Below, one piece after another: positions 61,082 to 64,000 of a stretch of DNA of 64,000 bases. Within the stretch, counting starts at the first letter, position 1. Each line of letters opens with the position of its first letter. The stretch comes from Bradyrhizobium sp. 138. Lineage in GTDB: Bacteria; Pseudomonadota; Alphaproteobacteria; Rhizobiales; Xanthobacteraceae. The notes beneath the pieces are model-generated. The model did not search any database. It had not been told where the DNA came from and saw nothing but the letters and a program-made list of their open reading frames with translations. The position numbers and the translations under genes are program-made. The stretch is from positions 496,001 through 560,000 of the forward strand of contig NZ_JADPKT010000007.1 in assembly GCF_023074075.1 (NCBI RefSeq), read 5' to 3'.

Positions 61082-61828
61082 CGTCATTGCGAGCGCAGCG
61101 AAGCAATCCAGGAATCCCTCCGCGGAAGCAGTCTGGATTGCTTCGTCGCAAGAGCTCCTCGCAATGACGGAGTGTGTGGGGGCGGCGTCGTTCTTTCAAT
61201 TCGCATCTCATCAGCAGACACACCTTCGCGTCCTCGCGGCTCATTTTGCCCGAGTCTTGCTTCGTTGCCTTGCTCTCACTTGAAAGAGGGCGCAGGGAAG
61301 GCCGGGAGCCGGTTGGCTCCCGTGGACCGCCATGCCAAGAGCAGATTGCGTGTGCTTCGTGCATAGCGGAGAACAGGGCAACCGGAGACATCCCGGCCTT
61401 CCCTGCGCAGTGGCTTTACGGCTTATGTCGTGCTCTCCCCGGGGAGCGTTGCACTATTGCCCCCGTCGCCTTGCGGATGAATGATGCGTGGGCCCGGTTG
61501 GGCCACACTCATCGCCGCAAGCCTTGACGCACAGACCCCGGGCGTCAGGACCACACGATTTTGCCGTACGCCGATCACACCGGTCGTGTGCGCGACACTC
61601 TCGCTCACGGCTCTCCGCCCTGCGAAGCTCTTCGCGCCGATGTAACCTGCGTCCACCGCCGCCCGGTCCGCGTTCGTGACGATCGCGATACGCCCCTCTT
61701 CCTTGGGCCGGGTTGCCGCGACATATACGCACTTTCCGAATTTCGGTAAAGTGGAATATTTTTCGCGGCGCGGATTGACCGCGATCTTGGGTGTTTTGCC
61801 CGGACGGGCAACGCAAGGTGTTGTGGCC
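61082..61828 (+). repeat. Long dispersed repeat, copy 2 (about 747 bp)
   Basis: Counterpart of 311-1052 in the same orientation; the alignable ends are CGTCA(C/T)TGCGAGCGCAGCG on the left and CGCAAGGTGTTGTGGCC on the right. The last 430 bases are almost unchanged, while the first 300 show several small differences, including a shorter centre. Both copies lie in intergenic regions with no gene inside. Confidence 0.85.
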
Positions 61829-61856
61829 CGGATGAGCGAAGCGACGGGCCCGGCCG

Positions 61857-62189
61857 CTAGTCCTCGCTGGACGCGGCGGAGCGGTTGCGCAAATAAGCCT
61901 GCGACAACAGGAAGAACAAGGCGCGCTCGCCCTGATATTTGGCCGACGGCCGGGTGCGCTCGAAGCCATCGGCAAAGATCTTGCCGGACTGGTCGCACAC
62001 CTGCCATCGCCAGCCAAACCGCTTGCGCCTGGTGAGGATCACTTCGAACATGCCGACGCGCTTGGTCCCCTGCCCCTTGCCGGTCTCGCAGACGCACAAG
62101 CCTGCTCCGGCCTCCTCCGTTGGATGGATGCCCGACATATAACCCAGCAGGACGGAAAGAGAATAAATTTGATGATCGGAAATAGGCAT
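61857..62189 (-). CDS. Hypothetical protein, 110 residues
   Basis: MPISDHQIYSLSVLLGYMSG opens the frame; a cysteine pair (CVCETGKGQGTKRVG), then the basic MFEVILTRRKRFGWRWQVCD and FLLSQAYLRNRSAASSED follow. Possibly a small soluble protein. The ribosome-binding site is weak, and the frame begins 29 bases past the end of the long repeat. No family recognised. Confidence 0.5.
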   Translation of the reverse strand: MPISDHQIYSLSVLLGYMSGIHPTEEAGAGLCVCETGKGQGTKRVGMFEVILTRRKRFGWRWQVCDQSGKIFADGFERTRPSAKYQGERALFFLLSQAYLRNRSAASSED

Positions 62190-62446
62190 CTTGCACCACT
62201 TGTGGCCAAGGCCCGATGGTCTGGAATAAGCCCTCGCCAGCGGTGTTCTCCCGCCCCAAGAGACCGCTTGGTAGCGCTGACATGGCCTTCAATGCTGAGC
62301 ACGAAGGAGGCGGAGCACGGCTGGCTCACCTGAAGTAATGTCGGAGGCAGCGGTATTCGGGGATGCTCGCTCGTGCGCCGGATGAGAACTATTATGCGAA
62401 GCGCAAAGTCTGGCGTCTCGCCACAACCGGTACCGACGCCCGTGTC
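62190..62446. other. Intergenic region, nothing recognised
   Basis: No gene with a ribosome-binding site, no hairpin beyond chance, and no repeat shared with the rest of the window. A palindromic repeat begins at its right edge. Confidence 0.4.
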
Positions 62447-62551
62447 CTAAAGCGCGATGCGATCAGGATGAAACGTCATCGCGCTTTAGGTTGTTGTTTG
62501 AGCATGATCTTTTCGGAAAACCGCGGCGCACTTTTCCGGATCATGCTTTAG
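62447..62551. repeat. Double-hairpin palindromic repeat, copy B (inverted)
   Basis: TAAAGCGCGATG faces CATCGCGCTTTA, then, after GGTTGTTGTTTG, GCATGATCTTTTCGGAAAA faces CTTTTCCGGATCATGC. It is the reverse-complement arrangement of 18932-19021. The stop codon TAA of the gene at 62548-63621 is the last triplet inside it. Confidence 0.85.
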
Positions 62552-63621
62552 CGCGCGACGACCTCGACCTCGCCGTCGACGCCGTTGACGACGTTGAAGC
62601 CGCGCTCGTAGACCTTGCCCTCGTTCTTGGCGATGGCGCGGTATTCGCCTTCGGAGAGCACCACGCGCGGGAAGGCGCCGATCGATTCCTTGATGACGTC
62701 GCCGCCCGGGGTCAGCACCGACCAGGCGGTGTTGGCAAGCGCCTCGCCGCCCCTGTCGCTGACGAGCTTGAGCGTGATTACGGCGGCGCGGTGGGTGATG
62801 GTGACGTCGGTGAGCTTGCCGACCTGGACGCGGATGTCGGAGCGCACCACCGAATTGGCATCGCCATAGTTGGAGATGATGTAGTAGGTGCCCTCCGGCA
62901 GCAGCACGACGTCGCCGGCGGCGACGTTCGGTACCAGCGAGGCGCGCTCGCCGGATTCGAACTGGCTGCCCTTGTAGATCGCGAACGAGATCTGGTTCTG
63001 CGGAATGCGGCTGGTGCCGACCCGGCCCTCGATGCGCAGTCCGCCGGCCGGCAGCACGAAGGATTCGCGGTCGGTCTCGGCCTTCAGGCTGACCGTGCGC
63101 ACCGCGCTGACGAGGCCGAAGGCGACGTGCACGACGTAATTGCCGGGCGACAGCACGATGTTGGGCGTGGCGTTGCGGTCCTCGCGGATCAGCTTGAAGG
63201 TGCCGTTCTCATCGGGACGGTCGGCAAACACGCGCCAGACCAGGCCGCTGGTGATGGGGGCCGAGTCCTTGCCGTATTTCGCGGTCAGCGACAGTACGCC
63301 CTGTCCGGGCGCGGCCGCGTTGAGCGGGGCGGCCGGCGGCACGGTCGTGACGGCAGGCGGTGGCATGCTTGGGGTCGTCGGCTGCATCAGGGTCGGCGGC
63401 AGGCTCGGGGGAGCGGCGCCTGGCCCGGAGGGCGGCGCCAGATTGATGGCCCCGCCGGGGTCGGGCACCGAGGCCGGCGGCACCGGCGGCGGACGATCGG
63501 AGAAAAGCTGCGCCTGTGCAGCGTTTTGGCCTGGGGTCACGAGGCACGCGGCGAGGATCAGCGCCGGCAGCAGCCTGCCGCTGCGCCGCCATCCGATGAT
63601 GCCGTCACCCCCGCGTGTCAT
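62548..63621 (-). CDS. Secreted proline-rich protein, 357 residues
   Basis: Signal-like N-terminus (RRSGRLLPALILAACLVTPG, with a possible lipobox at LAAC), a long Pro/Ala linker (about 40-110), then a folded part with repeated beta motifs: GKDSAPITSGLVWRVFADRP and NIVLSPGNYVVHVAFG, which recurs weakly as VVLLPEGTYYIISNYG and RVVLSEGEYRAIAKN. These resemble tandem Ig/PEGA-like domains that bind carbohydrate or protein at the surface. Its stop codon lies in a palindromic repeat. Function unknown. Confidence 0.78.
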   Translation of the reverse strand: MTRGGDGIIGWRRSGRLLPALILAACLVTPGQNAAQAQLFSDRPPPVPPASVPDPGGAINLAPPSGPGAAPPSLPPTLMQPTTPSMPPPAVTTVPPAAPLNAAAPGQGVLSLTAKYGKDSAPITSGLVWRVFADRPDENGTFKLIREDRNATPNIVLSPGNYVVHVAFGLVSAVRTVSLKAETDRESFVLPAGGLRIEGRVGTSRIPQNQISFAIYKGSQFESGERASLVPNVAAGDVVLLPEGTYYIISNYGDANSVVRSDIRVQVGKLTDVTITHRAAVITLKLVSDRGGEALANTAWSVLTPGGDVIKESIGAFPRVVLSEGEYRAIAKNEGKVYERGFNVVNGVDGEVEVVAR

Positions 63622-63873
63622 GTCCCTGCTTTTTCACTGAAAACGCGGCAAATTCAAGCCTCGGAACCCCCGGGAAATACGGTTCTGGGACGGTTCTGTG
63701 GAACCCGGTTGACGCCTGCGTGATTAGTCCAGAGGCAGCCGCCCCTCGCCATACTCCTGCCCCGTGCGCTTTCCAAAGCGGCATAAACCATGCTTCGCCC
63801 TAGTTCTGGCGGAGCGGAGCTGCGATGATGCCTAGTCTGACGATTGAGGCTGCCCCGGCGTAGGAGAGTTTCG

Positions 63874-64000
63874 GTGCTGGACATATTGAAGGGACGGGGT
63901 GCGAACGGCGAGAAGGCTGGCGAGAAGGTCGGTCTGGGCAGCATCCGCCGGCCGGTCATTGGGCTCGCTCTCGGCGGGGGCGCGGCCCGCGGCTTCGCCC
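63874..64000 (+). CDS. Patatin-like phospholipase, N-terminal part
   Basis: Only the first 42 codons are in the window. The GTG start at 63874 follows TAGGAG at a normal distance. The sequence reaches IGLALGGGAARGFA, the glycine-rich oxyanion loop of bacterial patatin-like phospholipases (RssA/YchK group). The catalytic Ser-Asp dyad should lie beyond the window. Confidence 0.9.
   Translation, partial: MLDILKGRGANGEKAGEKVGLGSIRRPVIGLALGGGAARGFA

Overview
The window is high-GC alphaproteobacterial DNA, and everything in it points to Bradyrhizobium or a very close relative. The evidence is the gene families, the class of dispersed palindromes, and a 14-codon gene (14964-15008) that matches rreB, a small mRNA described from Bradyrhizobiaceae. 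It is ordinary chromosomal DNA: housekeeping and catabolic genes, three tRNAs, many small secreted or membrane proteins, and several families of short palindromic repeats. I see no phage, transposase, CRISPR array or rRNA operon.

Region by region. 1-1246: the end of an SDR gene, then about 1.1 kb of repeats. 1247-12451: argE; a split ACAD10/11-like pair (an APH-fold kinase and an acyl-CoA dehydrogenase) with a divergent TetR gene and a palindromic operator; RidA; a CaiB/BaiF CoA-transferase; two MFS transporters; a beta-keto acid cleavage enzyme. 12496-15561: small genes, a truncated sorbosone-dehydrogenase remnant, an orphan nuoB, a YciF-like ferritin-fold protein, tRNA-Gly, and rreB with its own promoter and terminator. 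15761-24626: YciI, TMEM175-like, a UvrD-type helicase, an MFS-GAF-amidohydrolase operon with a divergent LysR gene, a luciferase-like monooxygenase and a GIY-YIG protein. 24721-34445: tRNA-Tyr, rlmB, tRNA-Thr and a long run of small secreted or membrane proteins, including a tandem pair of cysteine-containing paralogs of which one is broken. 34695-47826: TPR, serine hydrolase, two outer-membrane barrels, S10 peptidase, NAD kinase, a response regulator with an Hpt protein, a DUF2336 protein, an SLT transglycosylase, hisI, folE, a SufU-like scaffold, a ClpP-fold protein and yidD. 47919-64000: APC permease with a secreted partner, an alpha/beta hydrolase, MFS, thrS, an orphan HigA-like domain, a nitroreductase, a serine hydrolase, a GGDEF/EAL protein, the second copy of the 0.74-kb repeat, a secreted proline-rich protein and the start of a patatin.

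The most interesting points are: (i) rreB with its 17-nt Shine-Dalgarno sequence, which can pair with the whole 3' end of 16S rRNA; (ii) the kinase/dehydrogenase pair that mirrors human ACAD10/ACAD11; (iii) three unrelated genes whose stop codon is the first triplet of a dispersed palindrome; (iv) the pseudogenised small secreted paralog; and (v) the uncharacterised MFS-GAF-amidohydrolase operon with a perfect ATTAT-N11-ATAAT LysR box. All functions are assigned from motifs and family knowledge; no search was run.
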